Part shown: one piece after another, positions 1 to 9,314 of the stretch | How positions within the stretch are numbered: the stretch's first letter is position 1 | Layout of the letters: the number at the start of each line of letters is the position of its first letter | Assembly (NCBI GenBank): GCA_022510905.1 | Contig: JAFLSN010000004.1 | Span: 54,131-118,130 of the forward strand | Source: Treponema sp. | GTDB taxonomy: Bacteria > Spirochaetota > Spirochaetia > Treponematales > Treponemataceae | Direction: 5' to 3' | DNA: 64,000 nt | Translations under genes and position numbers: made by a program | Notes under the pieces: model-generated | The model's database searches: none | What the model was told of the DNA's origin: nothing | The model's input: only the letters and a program-made list of their open reading frames with translations

Positions 1-557
1 GCATCCATCTTGAATGTGTTGTTTGCCTTCGCCCAGTTTTCAAGCGCAAGATACATGGCGCGTGGACCGAGGTCAGAGCCGCCTATTCCAATCTGGCACA
101 CAGTGGTGTAGGCTTCTCCGTTTTCGTTCACCAGTTTTCCTTCGTGTACTTCATGGGCAAATTCGGCGATGGCCTTCTGCTGCTTTAAATAAAATTCGCG
201 TTTGTTTACACCGTCAACCACAACATCGGAACCGAGCTGGCCCCGTGTCAAGTGGTGCAGCACCATACGTTGTTCCCCGGTGTTCACAACCTCGCCATTG
301 TACAGCGCCTCAAATTTTTCGAGCAGCTGAGCTTCTTTTGAAAGCTGCTTGAACAGCGAAAGCACCTGCTTGTTCACTTGTTTTGCCGCATAGTTGTAGG
401 TAAGGCCGCCTCCCATTGGAATTGAAAATTCTGCGACCCGCTTTTCGCCTGCTGCATCGCTGAGCGCCTTTGCTACAGAAACGGCTCCCTTGAGCGTCTT
501 TAGCTTTTTAAAGCTGTCCAGTTTGTTCAGGTTGTTCCATGAAATTTTTGCTGCCAT
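1..557 (-). CDS. pgi: Glucose-6-phosphate isomerase, N-terminal part (runs off the window)
   Basis: Interconverts glucose 6-phosphate and fructose 6-phosphate in cytosolic glycolysis. The minus strand reads from ATG at 557 (MAAKISWNNLNKLDSFKKL) through about 185 residues to the window edge without a stop. The phosphosugar-binding motif IGIGGSDLGPRAMY is clear near residue 160 and is diagnostic of phosphoglucose isomerases. A GAGG element lies just upstream of the ATG. Only the N-terminal third or so of the usual 450-550 residues is present, so integrity cannot be judged. It reads toward the left edge, away from argR. Confidence 0.93.
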   Translation of the reverse strand, partial: MAAKISWNNLNKLDSFKKLKTLKGAVSVAKALSDAAGEKRVAEFSIPMGGGLTYNYAAKQVNKQVLSLFKQLSKEAQLLEKFEALYNGEVVNTGEQRMVLHHLTRGQLGSDVVVDGVNKREFYLKQQKAIAEFAHEVHEGKLVNENGEAYTTVCQIGIGGSDLGPRAMYLALENWAKANNTFKMD

Positions 558-723
558 AGCATCCTCGCTTTGTAAAAAGATTTTTTTATGCGGAATCAAA
601 TTCAAAACAACAGCGTGTTGTGCATTTGATTCCTCACGCCAAAAACTATATCAGATTGTTAAAAATTGTTCTACGGTGAAAGGCTTTGCGCAGTGACAAA
701 ACATTGTGCGGATGGGGCTGAAG

Positions 724-1206
724 TTAAAATTCAATGTCGGGGATGCGGCGCTTTAAAGCTGCAAGGAACATCGGGCCTGTTACTCCTTCGCGGAGACATG
801 CAAAGATGCAGTTCTCGCCGGCCACTGTTCCCAGCACTTCTTCCATGTTCAGTGAGTCAATGGCGTTTGAAACCGAGTCTGCATGGCCGCCGATTGTTTT
901 AATCACCACGGTGTTGCCGGAATAGTCCACACTTACATATCCGCGCAAAAAATCCTGCACATAAATCTGTTCGCTTTCGTGCCGCTCGGATTCATCTGTC
1001 AGCGTGTAAACGTAACCTGTGTTGCCGTCGCTTACTTTGCCAACTTTGAGCAGTTTCAAATCCCGCGACAGGGTTGCCTGCGTTACATCAAAACCTTCTT
1101 TTTGCAGATAGCCCAGCAATGCTTCCTGGCTTTCGATTCGGTTGTTTTTTATCAGCTTGCGCACGGTCTTTAGCCGGTCGGTTCGTCCCTTCACTTGCAT
1201 CTCCAT
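724..1206 (-). CDS. argR: Arginine repressor ArgR
   Basis: Arginine-sensing transcriptional repressor. The 160-aa product from ATG 1206 has the N-terminal winged-helix DNA-binding half (KTVRKLIKNNRIESQEALLG, then FDVTQATLSRDLKLLK) and a C-terminal arginine-binding/oligomerisation half containing GTVAGENCIF, matching the GT(I/V)AG(D/E) signature of the family. Length fits the usual 150-160 aa. The frame is open further upstream to 1275, but that start would lie inside or above the promoter at 1243-1271, so I chose 1206; an ATG two codons later is also possible. The ARG-box-like operator on its own promoter predicts autoregulation. No arginine biosynthesis gene is adjacent. Confidence 0.92.
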   Translation of the reverse strand: MEMQVKGRTDRLKTVRKLIKNNRIESQEALLGYLQKEGFDVTQATLSRDLKLLKVGKVSDGNTGYVYTLTDESERHESEQIYVQDFLRGYVSVDYSGNTVVIKTIGGHADSVSNAIDSLNMEEVLGTVAGENCIFACLREGVTGPMFLAALKRRIPDIEF

Positions 1207-1236
1207 AGACGGCGCTGTTTTGTGTATACGCACTTT

Positions 1237-1271
1237 TGCATAAATATACACATTCACAGCCTGAAGGTCAA
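1237..1271 (-). promoter_or_regulatory. argR promoter with overlapping ARG-box operator
   Basis: On the minus strand TTGACC (1271-1266) is followed after 17 bp by TATATT (1248-1243). The 14-mer TGTATATTTATGCA (1250-1237) fits the ARG-box pattern TGNAT-WWWW-ATNCA at every defined position and covers the -10 box. ArgR binding here would block its own promoter. The match is read by eye; a second flanking box, common in this family, is not clear. Confidence 0.72.
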
Positions 1272-1275
1272 GCAC

Positions 1276-1769
1276 GGCTCCATTTGAACTAAAATCGGCG
1301 GCTTTTATGTAATGCTTGATGCATCAATTCCGGTGTTTGCGGAGTGTTTTTGTCAGGACTTGTAGCTTTGCGGTATTGGAACTGCCGATGCGATATGTTC
1401 CATAAAAAATTATGCTGAATTAGGATACATTTCCTTTTTGCCTAAGAATCGTTCCATGCTTGAAGCTGCGCCGCAAATTGCTTGAAGCTACGCTGCAAAT
1501 TGTTTGGATCTGAGCTGCGGGACGCTTGAAGCTGTGCCGCGGGTTTTGAGGCGGTGGAATGCCTGGGTGTTTCGCAGGCATCCATGGTGTTGTTTGTTTT
1601 GACGCTCCTGAGGGTTCAGTCTCTTCGCTTGACAACGGAAAAGTCTTGGTGTATTTTTTTTATTGTCTGTGCGCAAAACAATTATGTCTGTTTTGCGGGG
1701 AAGCGGTGCCGCACGTGTTTTGTTGGTGCCAGAAAAACATCAGGCCGTGTGTCGGCAGAGGATTGTGCC
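1276..1769. other. Intergenic region, no gene; degenerate short repeats
   Basis: No convincing gene is seen. Between about 1450 and 1555 a short phrase of the type CTTGAAGCTGCGCCGC recurs three or four times in degenerate form, resembling the middle of the dispersed repeat found elsewhere in the window (for example near 41125). The open frame upstream of the RRM gene start lacks protein-like composition. Confidence 0.5.
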
Positions 1770-2123
1770 ATGTCCAAAAAAGTGTATATTGGCAATTTGA
1801 GTTATTCTACGCGGGAAGAAACCTTGCAGTCATTGTGCGAACAGTATGGTACCGTGCTGTCCGCTGTCGTTATCAAAGACAGGGACACTCAGCAGTCAAA
1901 AGGTTTCGGTTTTGTTGAATTTGCCGATGATGCCGCTGCCGAAAAAGCGATTGCCGTGCTCAATGGAAAAGAAGTGGACGGGCGCCGTGTGCGGGTGAAT
2001 GTTGCCGAAGAAAAGCAGCCGCGCTTCGCAAATGGTTCCCGCGATTCTGACCGTGGCCCGCGGAACTTTGAACGTGGACGCCGTTTCAACGGTGCGCCGC
2101 AGGATTTTTCAGATCGATATTAG
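1770..2123 (+). CDS. RNA-binding protein with a single RRM domain
   Basis: A 117-aa single-RRM protein of the small bacterial glycine-rich type. RNP2 (VYIGNL) is at residues 5-10 and RNP1 (KGFGFVEF) at 44-51, both with the aromatic residues that stack on RNA. The tail after residue 85 is rich in Arg, Gly, Asn and Asp (RGPRNFERGRRFNG), as in cold-shock-type RNA-binding proteins. The start at 1770 has AGAGGA upstream; the longer open frame from 1554 is not protein-like. The next gene begins 4 bp after the stop, so the two are probably co-transcribed. Likely a post-transcriptional regulator or RNA chaperone; targets cannot be read from sequence. Confidence 0.9.
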   Translation: MSKKVYIGNLSYSTREETLQSLCEQYGTVLSAVVIKDRDTQQSKGFGFVEFADDAAAEKAIAVLNGKEVDGRRVRVNVAEEKQPRFANGSRDSDRGPRNFERGRRFNGAPQDFSDRY

Positions 2124-2127
2124 ATTG

Positions 2128-3030
2128 ATGGATTTTTTGCCACCTGAATTTATACAATATCTTGCCCCCGGCACCGATCGCTGCGCGTTTATCCAGAAAT
2201 GGTTGCTTTCCCATGGCGTTGAAAGCGCCGTCACCGTTATCGACGGCAAGCGCCACGTGCTGGTGCAGTTTGCTCCTTCCGCGTATAATTCCAGATTCAG
2301 AATAAAAACCATTGTGGCGCACTATGACCGTGTGCAGGGAAGTCCTGGCGCAAATGACAACAGCGCGGCCGACTGGTTTATAATGCAGTGGGCGGTATGG
2401 CTCAAAACATTTTCAGGCTTCCACAACGTGCGCATTTTTTTTACAGACGGCGAAGAGCTTGGCTGGCAGACAGGCGTTACCGAGCAAGGTGCGTTTGGCA
2501 TTGCAAGTGTGTTCAGACGGCTTGGAATCGTGCACGATGATGTTTACGTGTTTGATTCCTGCGGACGGGGCGAAGTGCCTGTGCTGGCAAAAACAGTTTT
2601 GCCTAAAAACACGGCCCGTGGTTTTGTAAATCAGTTTTCAGGGCTTTATGACCGTGCGCAAAACCTCTTGAGGCTTGCAAGTCCCGGACGCTGGATGTGT
2701 CTCCCTGTTCCGTACAGCGACAACGCTTCGTTTTTGGCATGTGGAATTCCTGCGGTGGCAATCACCATGCTGCCCGCCGATGAAGCCACATTTTATGCGC
2801 GGGAGCTCATGGCCGACAAAACCCTTGAAGGCGCCGTGATGAACCGCATGGCCACCAAACAGCAGCGTCTTGACGGCACCCTCAAGGACTACGTGTACAA
2901 GGAACGTATGCCGCTCACCTGGAGGCTGTTCCACACCGAGCAGGACAACGTGGCGTCGCTTACAGCTGTGAGCGAAAGCGTTATGCAGCAGATTCTGCGC
3001 GCCATTGCCGAACAAAAAACATTGGCATAG
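2128..3030 (+). CDS. M28-like zinc aminopeptidase family protein
   Basis: A 300-aa protein with hallmarks of M28 metallopeptidases: VAHYDRV (H65, D67), GANDNSAA (D77, usual bridging Asp) and FFTDGEELG (E109/E110, usual general base and zinc ligand). A later Asp (DDVYVFDSCG) and His (WRLFHTEQDN) could complete the dinuclear zinc site. No signal peptide is visible, so a cytosolic peptidase or amidohydrolase is likely; substrate unknown. ATG 2128 follows the RRM gene stop by 4 bp without a good ribosome binding site, suggesting translational coupling. TTG at 2125 is an alternative start. The pairing with an RNA-binding gene gives no obvious functional clue. Confidence 0.8.
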   Translation: MDFLPPEFIQYLAPGTDRCAFIQKWLLSHGVESAVTVIDGKRHVLVQFAPSAYNSRFRIKTIVAHYDRVQGSPGANDNSAADWFIMQWAVWLKTFSGFHNVRIFFTDGEELGWQTGVTEQGAFGIASVFRRLGIVHDDVYVFDSCGRGEVPVLAKTVLPKNTARGFVNQFSGLYDRAQNLLRLASPGRWMCLPVPYSDNASFLACGIPAVAITMLPADEATFYARELMADKTLEGAVMNRMATKQQRLDGTLKDYVYKERMPLTWRLFHTEQDNVASLTAVSESVMQQILRAIAEQKTLA

Positions 3031-3129
3031 TTCGTCTGCTTCATGCTGAATTTAAATCCTCATCGGTGATTCGAAAGCGCGGTTATGTTTTGCGGTAGGC
3101 TGAATTATTCTTTACGTAAGGAGAAGTAT

Positions 3130-4251
3130 ATGGCTGACTATTTTGGAAAAGATGTGTTCAAATTGGGATTCGGTTTGATGAGGCTGCCAAAGAACGCTGA
3201 CGGCAGCATCGACATTCCGCAGACAAGCGCGATGGTGGACAAATTTCTAGCCGCCGGTGGAACCTATTTTGACACAGCCTATGTGTACGATAACGGCGAG
3301 TCTGAAAAAGCCGCGAAAACCGCGCTGGTTGAGCGCCACCCCCGCGATTCGTTTACTTTGTGCACCAAGCTCTGTGCCTGGTTGCAGTGCCATGACGAGG
3401 CGAGCGCGAAACAGCAGTTTTATACCAGCCTTGAACGCACAGGCGCAGGATATTTTGATTATTACCTGCTTCACGCCCTGCAACGCAACAATTACAAAAA
3501 ATACGATGAATACCATATCTGGGATTTCGTAAAAGAACTGAAAACAAACGGACTCATCAAGTTCTACGGCTTTTCGTTTCATGCAGACCCCGCGCTTCTG
3601 GAAGAGCTGCTCACCGACCATCCCGATGTTGACTTTATCCAGCTCCAGCTGAATTATGCTGATTGGGAAAATCCAAATGTGGCCAGCCGCGAGTGCTATG
3701 AAATCGCCCGCAGGCACGGTGTTTCAATCACCGTGATGGAGCCGTTGAAAGGCGGTGCGCTTGCACAGCCAGTTCCGGAAGTGCAGGCACTTTTTAAAGC
3801 CGCAAACAACGAGCTTTCATGTGCATCCTGGGCAATCCGCTACGCGGCATCGCTGGATGGAATTATCACGGTGCTTTCTGGCATGTCAAACCTTGCCCAG
3901 GTTGAAGACAACCTTTCATATATGAAAGACTTTAAACCGCTGGATGAAAGGGAGCGGGCCGTGGTCATTGCTGCGCAGGCTGCGCTGAACGGATACGAGT
4001 CCATTCCCTGCACTGCATGCCACTACTGTACCGATGGATGTCCTGCAAAAATTCCAATCCCAGAAATATTCGCGGTTAAAAATGATGTTGCCGCAAGCAA
4101 TGGCAGGGATGATGGAAAACAGCGCTACAGCCTTGCAACAGAAAGAAAAGGAAAGGCGAGCGACTGTGTTTCATGCGGGCAGTGCGAGTCTGCATGTCCG
4201 CAGCATATTCCGATTATTTCCCTGCTCAAAGAATGCACGGAGATGGAATAG
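3130..4251 (+). CDS. Aldo/keto reductase with C-terminal 4Fe-4S clusters
   Basis: A 373-aa oxidoreductase of the ferredoxin-like AKR subgroup. The N-terminal barrel has KLGFGLMRLP and GTYFDTAYVYDNGESE, holding the catalytic Tyr and the Asp pattern of AKRs. The C-terminal 80 residues carry CTACHYCTDGCP (from residue 294) and CVSCGQCESACP (from residue 346), two ferredoxin-type cysteine clusters. AGGAG precedes ATG 3130; an earlier in-frame ATG at 3085 lacks support. It stands alone with gaps on both sides. Probably a redox enzyme active in anaerobic metabolism; the substrate is not deducible. Confidence 0.9.
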   Translation: MADYFGKDVFKLGFGLMRLPKNADGSIDIPQTSAMVDKFLAAGGTYFDTAYVYDNGESEKAAKTALVERHPRDSFTLCTKLCAWLQCHDEASAKQQFYTSLERTGAGYFDYYLLHALQRNNYKKYDEYHIWDFVKELKTNGLIKFYGFSFHADPALLEELLTDHPDVDFIQLQLNYADWENPNVASRECYEIARRHGVSITVMEPLKGGALAQPVPEVQALFKAANNELSCASWAIRYAASLDGIITVLSGMSNLAQVEDNLSYMKDFKPLDERERAVVIAAQAALNGYESIPCTACHYCTDGCPAKIPIPEIFAVKNDVAASNGRDDGKQRYSLATERKGKASDCVSCGQCESACPQHIPIISLLKECTEME

Positions 4252-4520
4252 CGGGGCAAGTCTGCTTTCTGGCAAAACTTTCTGCGTGTGCGTATTCAGC
4301 ATGGTGGACTGTACATGAAAGTTTATTATGAGACAGTTCCGCCCTTAAAGGCAGGCCGTATTTGCGTTTACGCGCTTGTTCCGTCCGCACAGGCAGAAAG
4401 TGGCAGGCTTGGATTGCCGCCGATGTGAATGCTGTTGGTGCGCGATACACCCTTGCCATGCAGAAAAATAAATGCTATGCTGATGTACTCATATTTTAGA
4501 TAGTAGGGAAGGAAACTGCT

Positions 4521-4961
4521 ATGTCATTTGTACCGTTCTTTCTTCAGGATGCCACTGCCACAACCGGGCAAGTTGGCGGTGGTGGATTCACCATGTTGTT
4601 GCCGCTGATTCTGATTGTCTTGATTATGTATTTTTTCATGATCCGTCCGCAAAGCAAAAAGCAGAAGGAAACTGAGAAAATGATTGCCGCGCTCAAAAAG
4701 GGCGACAAGGTTGTGACTATCGGCGGTATACATGGCACGGTAAGTTCCACAAAGGAGCATACTGTCATCGTTAAGGTTGACGATGATACAAAAATCGAAT
4801 TCAACCGCTCCGCCATTGCCACAGTCCTTGTTGACAAACCTGCTGCGGTTGTTCCTGAAAAAAAATCGCTGTTCGGCAAAAAAAAGACGGCGGATACGTC
4901 TGATTCTGAAAGCACACAGGCAGAGAATTCTTCTGACACAGAGGCAAAGACCGATGAGTAA
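4521..4961 (+). CDS. yajC: Preprotein translocase subunit YajC
   Basis: A small inner-membrane accessory subunit of the SecDF complex. The 146-aa product has one transmembrane segment (MLLPLILIVLIMYFFMI) followed by RPQSKKQKE and a KKGDKVVTIGGIHGTV segment, all typical of YajC. The tail after residue 110 is charged and low in complexity, making it longer than the usual 85-110 aa. GGAAGGA lies upstream of the ATG. Its stop overlaps the secD start by 8 bp, so yajC-secD-secF is one operon. Confidence 0.95.
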   Translation: MSFVPFFLQDATATTGQVGGGGFTMLLPLILIVLIMYFFMIRPQSKKQKETEKMIAALKKGDKVVTIGGIHGTVSSTKEHTVIVKVDDDTKIEFNRSAIATVLVDKPAAVVPEKKSLFGKKKTADTSDSESTQAENSSDTEAKTDE

Positions 4962-6693
4962 ACGAAGCCGTCTTGTGTTGATTATTGCTGTGCTGGCAAT
5001 ATGTTTTGCATTCCTGTGGCCGTCGTTGAGCTGGTATGTTCGCACCCCAAAGGAAGACCAGGCTCTTGCGCTTTCTTCACTTGAAAAGATAAAGGACTAT
5101 TCTAGCATCAGGGCCGCTTCGGATGTGAATACTCTTCTTGCCGCCGCGAATGAAAATCCCGACCGGGTGCTTGAAAAAAGCGAGGACTGGCTTCTAAAAG
5201 CCGCCAGAAAGAATTTCAAGCAGATGGAGCAAAAAGCTCCGTCACCCATGACGCTGTACACCGCGCTGGAGTCGTTTTCAAACAGGCAGGAATTGACCGA
5301 TTTGATTGAAACCCGCTACCGCAAGCGCATCTTGAAAAACAAAGACTATTATAAAAACTCTGTTAAACTTGGTCTTGATCTAAGTGGCGGTATGAACGTT
5401 ATTGTAAAAGCCGACTTGGACGCGGTTGTCGCAAGCGTTGGCGATGTTAGCACGATTGATGTGGATACGCTCAAAAAAGATGCCATGGCGCAGGCTGTTG
5501 AAACGCTTGCAAGCCGCATCGACCGCTTTGGTTTGAGCGAGCCGGTTATCCGCCAGCAGGGTGAAGACCGCATCTACATAGAGCTTCCCGGAGCCGCAGA
5601 GACCGACCAAATAAATTCTATCATAATGGGACGCGGCATATTGAACTTCCGCCTTGTCGATGACGAGGCCACCGAAGCGTTTAACCAGTACTACATGCTG
5701 CATCAGGACAGCACTTTTGATTCTGCGGGGCATCTGATTGACCCGTCAATTATTCCTTCCGATGATGAAGTGATTGGCTATTACACCGTGGATGCCTATG
5801 GGCTTGACCAGCGTGAGGGCTATCTGGTTGTTAAAAAAGAAATTGCCCTCGAAGGCAAGCACATAAAGAGCGCCGAGGTCGGTTCGGAAGAAATCACGGG
5901 TCGCCCTCAGGTGTCCTTCGCGCTTGACACAGAAGGTGCCGAGATTTTTGGCACTTTTACTGGAGCCAACGTGGGCAAGAGCCTTGCTATTGTGAGCGAC
6001 AACAAAATCAAATCGAACGCACGGATTGACGAGGCAATTACTGGTGGCCATGTTGCCATCAGGGGCTTTGGCCAGCAGGAGGCGCAGAACCTTCGCAAAG
6101 TGCTGCAGACAGCTTGGCTTGACGTGCCGCTTACAGTGGAAAGCCAGCAGGTCATAGGCGCTTCGCTTGGCGACCAGGCGATTCGGCAGGGTTTTTTTGC
6201 CATTGTCGTAGGCTTGGTTTCTATCATGATTTTTATGCTGATTTGGTACAAGGGCGCGGGTGTAAACGCTTGTGTGGCACAAGTCCTCAACCTGTACATC
6301 ATGTTCAGCATTTTGAGCGCATTCAATCTGACGGTCACGCTGCCTTCAATCGCTGGCATGATTTTGACCATCGGCATGGCCGTTGACGCGAACGTCATTA
6401 TTTTTGAACGCATCAAGGAGGAACGTGTGTTGGGAAAAGACCGTGCCTCGTCAATTTCCACCGGCTTTGACAATGCGTTCTGGGCCATAATGGACTCCAA
6501 CATCACCACGTTCATTGCGGCGCTGTTCATGTCCCAGCTTGGAACAGGCAGCATTCAGGGTTTTGCCGTGAGCCTTGCGATTGGTGTTTGTTCGACAGTG
6601 TTCACGGCGCTGGTGGTTTCACGCCTTATGTTTGACTTTGGCACTGAAGTAATGCAGAAGAAACACATCAGCATTGGCTGGAGGGTCAGATAA
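4954..6693 (+). CDS. secD: Protein translocase subunit SecD
   Basis: Proton-driven RND-type membrane protein that pulls exported proteins through SecYEG. From ATG 4954 the 579-aa product has an N-terminal membrane segment (LVLIIAVLAICFAFLWP), the KLGLDLSGGMNVIV motif, a large periplasmic P1 domain with DRFGLSEPVIRQQGEDRIYI, and a C-terminal five-helix block with GMILTIGMAVDANVIIFERI, the conserved motif for proton coupling. The frame extends upstream to 4777 inside yajC, but ATG 4954 matches the family N-terminus. It overlaps yajC by 8 bp and its stop overlaps the secF ATG. Confidence 0.96.
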   Translation: MSKRSRLVLIIAVLAICFAFLWPSLSWYVRTPKEDQALALSSLEKIKDYSSIRAASDVNTLLAAANENPDRVLEKSEDWLLKAARKNFKQMEQKAPSPMTLYTALESFSNRQELTDLIETRYRKRILKNKDYYKNSVKLGLDLSGGMNVIVKADLDAVVASVGDVSTIDVDTLKKDAMAQAVETLASRIDRFGLSEPVIRQQGEDRIYIELPGAAETDQINSIIMGRGILNFRLVDDEATEAFNQYYMLHQDSTFDSAGHLIDPSIIPSDDEVIGYYTVDAYGLDQREGYLVVKKEIALEGKHIKSAEVGSEEITGRPQVSFALDTEGAEIFGTFTGANVGKSLAIVSDNKIKSNARIDEAITGGHVAIRGFGQQEAQNLRKVLQTAWLDVPLTVESQQVIGASLGDQAIRQGFFAIVVGLVSIMIFMLIWYKGAGVNACVAQVLNLYIMFSILSAFNLTVTLPSIAGMILTIGMAVDANVIIFERIKEERVLGKDRASSISTGFDNAFWAIMDSNITTFIAALFMSQLGTGSIQGFAVSLAIGVCSTVFTALVVSRLMFDFGTEVMQKKHISIGWRVR

Positions 6694-7952
6694 TGAAAAA
6701 GCTTTACAAATTCAGCAAGGCCTTTTTTGGATGTGCCATTTTAAGCGCTATACTGATTGTGTTTGGTCTGGTCGGACTGTTTACACGTGGCATCAATTTT
6801 GGAATCGATTTTAAGCCTGGCTTGATTGAAGAAGTCCGTATCGCCCCTACAGCGATTGAATTGACATACAAAGGAACGGCCACTGTGAGTGTTGACACCA
6901 CTGCCACAGGGCTTGATGTTATTATAAGCGGCACTGGTGCCGAAAACGAAACCCGCACTTTTTCGTTTGGACAGAATCCAACAGTGGGCCAGCTTGCACA
7001 GTCGCTAAACAGCATCGATGGCTTGACTGCCACAGCTGTTTCTTCCATGGAAGCAGATTCATACGGCATCTATACGGACAGCTCGGTTTCTTCCAGACTC
7101 AACTCCGATGTTCCCTATCGCCTGTATGTGCCGGTCGTGTCTTCCGAGGTAACGGTTGAGACCATCCGCGAGGCTATCCCTGCGGACAGCATTGCCGCCG
7201 CCGACCAGGTGCAGGTTAAGGAGCTTGGCACTGCCTCGAACCGCAGTTATCAGGTTCGTGCCGGTGCCGCCGCCGACACCACAAACGAGCAGCTTATTTC
7301 GGCCATTACGTCCGCACTCAAAAATAAGTTCGGCAAAGACAACGTGGCTATTGTCAAAACAGATTTTGTTGGTTCGCAGTTTTCGCGTTCACTTGTAGGA
7401 AAATCTATACTGCTTGTGGCGGCCACCATGATGCTGATTTGGTTGTATGCAACGGTTCGTTTTCACTGGGATTTTGCGTTGGGGGCCATCATCGCGCTTG
7501 TGCATGATTCGCTTATAATGATTACCTTCGTGACTTGGACACAAACGGAATTCTCGACCACAACGCTTGCCGCCGTGCTTACGATAATCGGTTATTCAAT
7601 AAATGCGACCGTGGTCATTCTTGACCGTGTGCGCGAAAACATCAAGCTGGTGAACACAAAATGCTTTAATGATATTCTGAACAGGGCTTTGAGCGATACA
7701 CTTACCCGTTCAATCATTACTACGGTGACCACGCTTTTTGCCTCCATCTCGCTGCTGGTATTTACCACCGGAAGCATAAACGATTTTGCAAAAGTGCTTA
7801 CCGTGGGTTTGATTTCAGGCTGCTATTCCTCTCTGTTCATCAGTTCGGGCTTTATTTCCTTGATGCGGCGCCATTGGGAACCCGGGGAATATGCAAATCA
7901 TGTGCGCCCAAGAAAACCTGCCGCTGGCGCAGTGCCTGTTGAATCCCGGTAA
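6693..7952 (+). CDS. secF: Protein translocase subunit SecF
   Basis: Partner of SecD. The 419-aa product has an N-terminal membrane helix, the GINFGIDFKPG motif (equivalent to the SecF G-x-D-F-x-G-G loop), a periplasmic domain, and a C-terminal membrane block with TIIGYSINATVVILDRVREN, the SecF counterpart of the SecD proton-pathway motif. The periplasmic region (about residues 35-200) is longer than in Escherichia coli SecF, mostly through a Thr/Ser/Ala-rich stretch. The start overlaps the secD stop (TAATG). A strong hairpin terminator lies 80 bp downstream. Confidence 0.95.
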   Translation: MKKLYKFSKAFFGCAILSAILIVFGLVGLFTRGINFGIDFKPGLIEEVRIAPTAIELTYKGTATVSVDTTATGLDVIISGTGAENETRTFSFGQNPTVGQLAQSLNSIDGLTATAVSSMEADSYGIYTDSSVSSRLNSDVPYRLYVPVVSSEVTVETIREAIPADSIAAADQVQVKELGTASNRSYQVRAGAAADTTNEQLISAITSALKNKFGKDNVAIVKTDFVGSQFSRSLVGKSILLVAATMMLIWLYATVRFHWDFALGAIIALVHDSLIMITFVTWTQTEFSTTTLAAVLTIIGYSINATVVILDRVRENIKLVNTKCFNDILNRALSDTLTRSIITTVTTLFASISLLVFTTGSINDFAKVLTVGLISGCYSSLFISSGFISLMRRHWEPGEYANHVRPRKPAAGAVPVESR

Positions 7953-8032
7953 AAACGGTGCCCATATACTGCGGGGCATTTAAGGTTCTGCGATGGGCAA
8001 TCGGTAATGTAGCCGCAAATTCCGTGTCTGCA

Positions 8033-8065
8033 AAATCCCTGCGAGTGTGCTTGCGGGGATTTTTT
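8033..8065 (+). terminator. Rho-independent terminator after yajC-secDF
   Basis: The arm AAATCCCTGCGAG pairs with CTTGCGGGGATTT across a TGTG loop, with two G-U wobbles, followed by a T run. It closes the secDF operon. Confidence 0.85.
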
Positions 8066-8184
8066 GTTCATACGGAAGACTCTGCCCTGGCACTGGTAGC
8101 GCATGGCCTATATCACCGATTATGCATAAACTTCGTGATGCATGGTGATATGTGATACACATGGTACGTGGGAGTGATTTTTTT

Positions 8185-9075
8185 ATGAAAGTGATTCGAG
8201 CGCAGGTATTGGGCTATTGCATGGGGGTACGTCGTGCAGTTGAAATCGCTACACAGGCGCTCCATGACCATGCCTCCGACGGTACAAACGTATACAGCCT
8301 GGGTCCGCTCATCCACAATCCAGGAGTGCTTTCAGAGCTTAAAGCCAAAGGACTTTCGGTGCTTTCTTCCGATACCGCTCTGCCGCCTACTGGGAAGTCC
8401 GTTGTGGTCATACGGGCCCACGGTACTACTCCGTTTCTGCTTGACTCTCTGCGACATGCGGGGGCTTTGGTTCTTGACGCGACGTGTCCGCGTGTGCATG
8501 CGAGCCAAAAGCGTGCGGCATCATGTGCCAGGCAGGGTGGCACCGTTATCGTGGCCGGCGACAAAAACCACGGAGAAGTGGTCAGCATTTGCGCCCACGC
8601 GGGGGAACATGCCGTGGTAGTGCAAAACCAGGCGGAAGCGGAGGACATTTGTGTGCCAGACAACGCGCTGCTCCTTTCTCAGACTACATTCAGCCCTGAT
8701 GATTTTGCTGATATTATCCGCGTTGTACGAAAAAAAAATCCTACGGTGCAGGTATGCAATTCAATCTGCCCTGCCACGCTTGAGCGCCAATTGGCATTGC
8801 GGAACCTTGCGGGAAAAGTTGAAGGTCTTTTGGTAATCGGGGGAGCTAATTCCGCGAACACACGCCGTCTTTACCAAATCGCCCAGCCTCTGTTTTCCCA
8901 TCTTGCGCTTATAGAAAACGAACGTGATATTCCGGAAGCATTTTTTGCGCTGAATACTGTCGGGCTCAGCGCTGGAGCCAGCACTCCCGATTCTGTTATA
9001 AACGCAGTCCAGCTCACGTTGGAGCACGGAACCTTTGCTCGTTTTGGTGCCGCGCCAGACACCCATCACCTATAA
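8185..9075 (+). CDS. ispH: 4-hydroxy-3-methylbut-2-enyl diphosphate reductase (IspH/LytB)
   Basis: Last enzyme of the MEP isoprenoid pathway, a 4Fe-4S reductase making IPP and DMAPP. The 296-aa product has the three cluster cysteines in GYCMGVRRAV, LDATCPRVHASQ and CNSICPATLERQ, plus substrate-binding histidines in GPLIHNPGV and GDKNHGEV. ATG 8185 is preceded by GGGAGTG; in-frame ATGs at 8152 and 8161 fit the family N-terminus less well. It is a single gene. Its presence shows isoprenoids are made by the non-mevalonate route here. Confidence 0.95.
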   Translation: MKVIRAQVLGYCMGVRRAVEIATQALHDHASDGTNVYSLGPLIHNPGVLSELKAKGLSVLSSDTALPPTGKSVVVIRAHGTTPFLLDSLRHAGALVLDATCPRVHASQKRAASCARQGGTVIVAGDKNHGEVVSICAHAGEHAVVVQNQAEAEDICVPDNALLLSQTTFSPDDFADIIRVVRKKNPTVQVCNSICPATLERQLALRNLAGKVEGLLVIGGANSANTRRLYQIAQPLFSHLALIENERDIPEAFFALNTVGLSAGASTPDSVINAVQLTLEHGTFARFGAAPDTHHL

Positions 9076-9156
9076 AAATGCCAAGTGCATTGGATTCTTT
9101 TACTGATTCTGAAAAATGTGTTCATATATAAACCTGTTCTCAAAAAATGCCGAAAC

Positions 9157-9184
9157 TTGAATCAAAGGGGTGGTTTTCTATATT
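9157..9184 (+). promoter_or_regulatory. Putative promoter upstream of the barrel-protein gene
   Basis: TTGAAT (9157-9162), a 16-bp spacer and TATATT (9179-9184) lie 130 bp before the next ATG. Recognised by pattern only. Confidence 0.4.
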
Positions 9185-9314
9185 TTGATGGAGGCCATCT
9201 TGAAACAGGTCGGCACTGGATGTTTTAGTGCTGGCATAAAGCCGCGCGGCAAGACTTTGCAATTGGTTTTGCATGGGCCGCTGGTCGTACTTTAGAAAAG
9301 GGGGAATCTCTTTT

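Noticed and set aside
1221..1236. Second ARG box beside the argR operator
   Set aside because: The flanking sequence matches only one half of the pattern.
1207..1275. Longer ArgR starting at 1275
   Set aside because: It would put the start codon upstream of the promoter and operator.
1554..1769. N-terminal extension of the RRM protein
   Set aside because: The upstream frame is Cys-rich and not RRM-like; a ribosome binding site sits before ATG 1770 where the domain begins.
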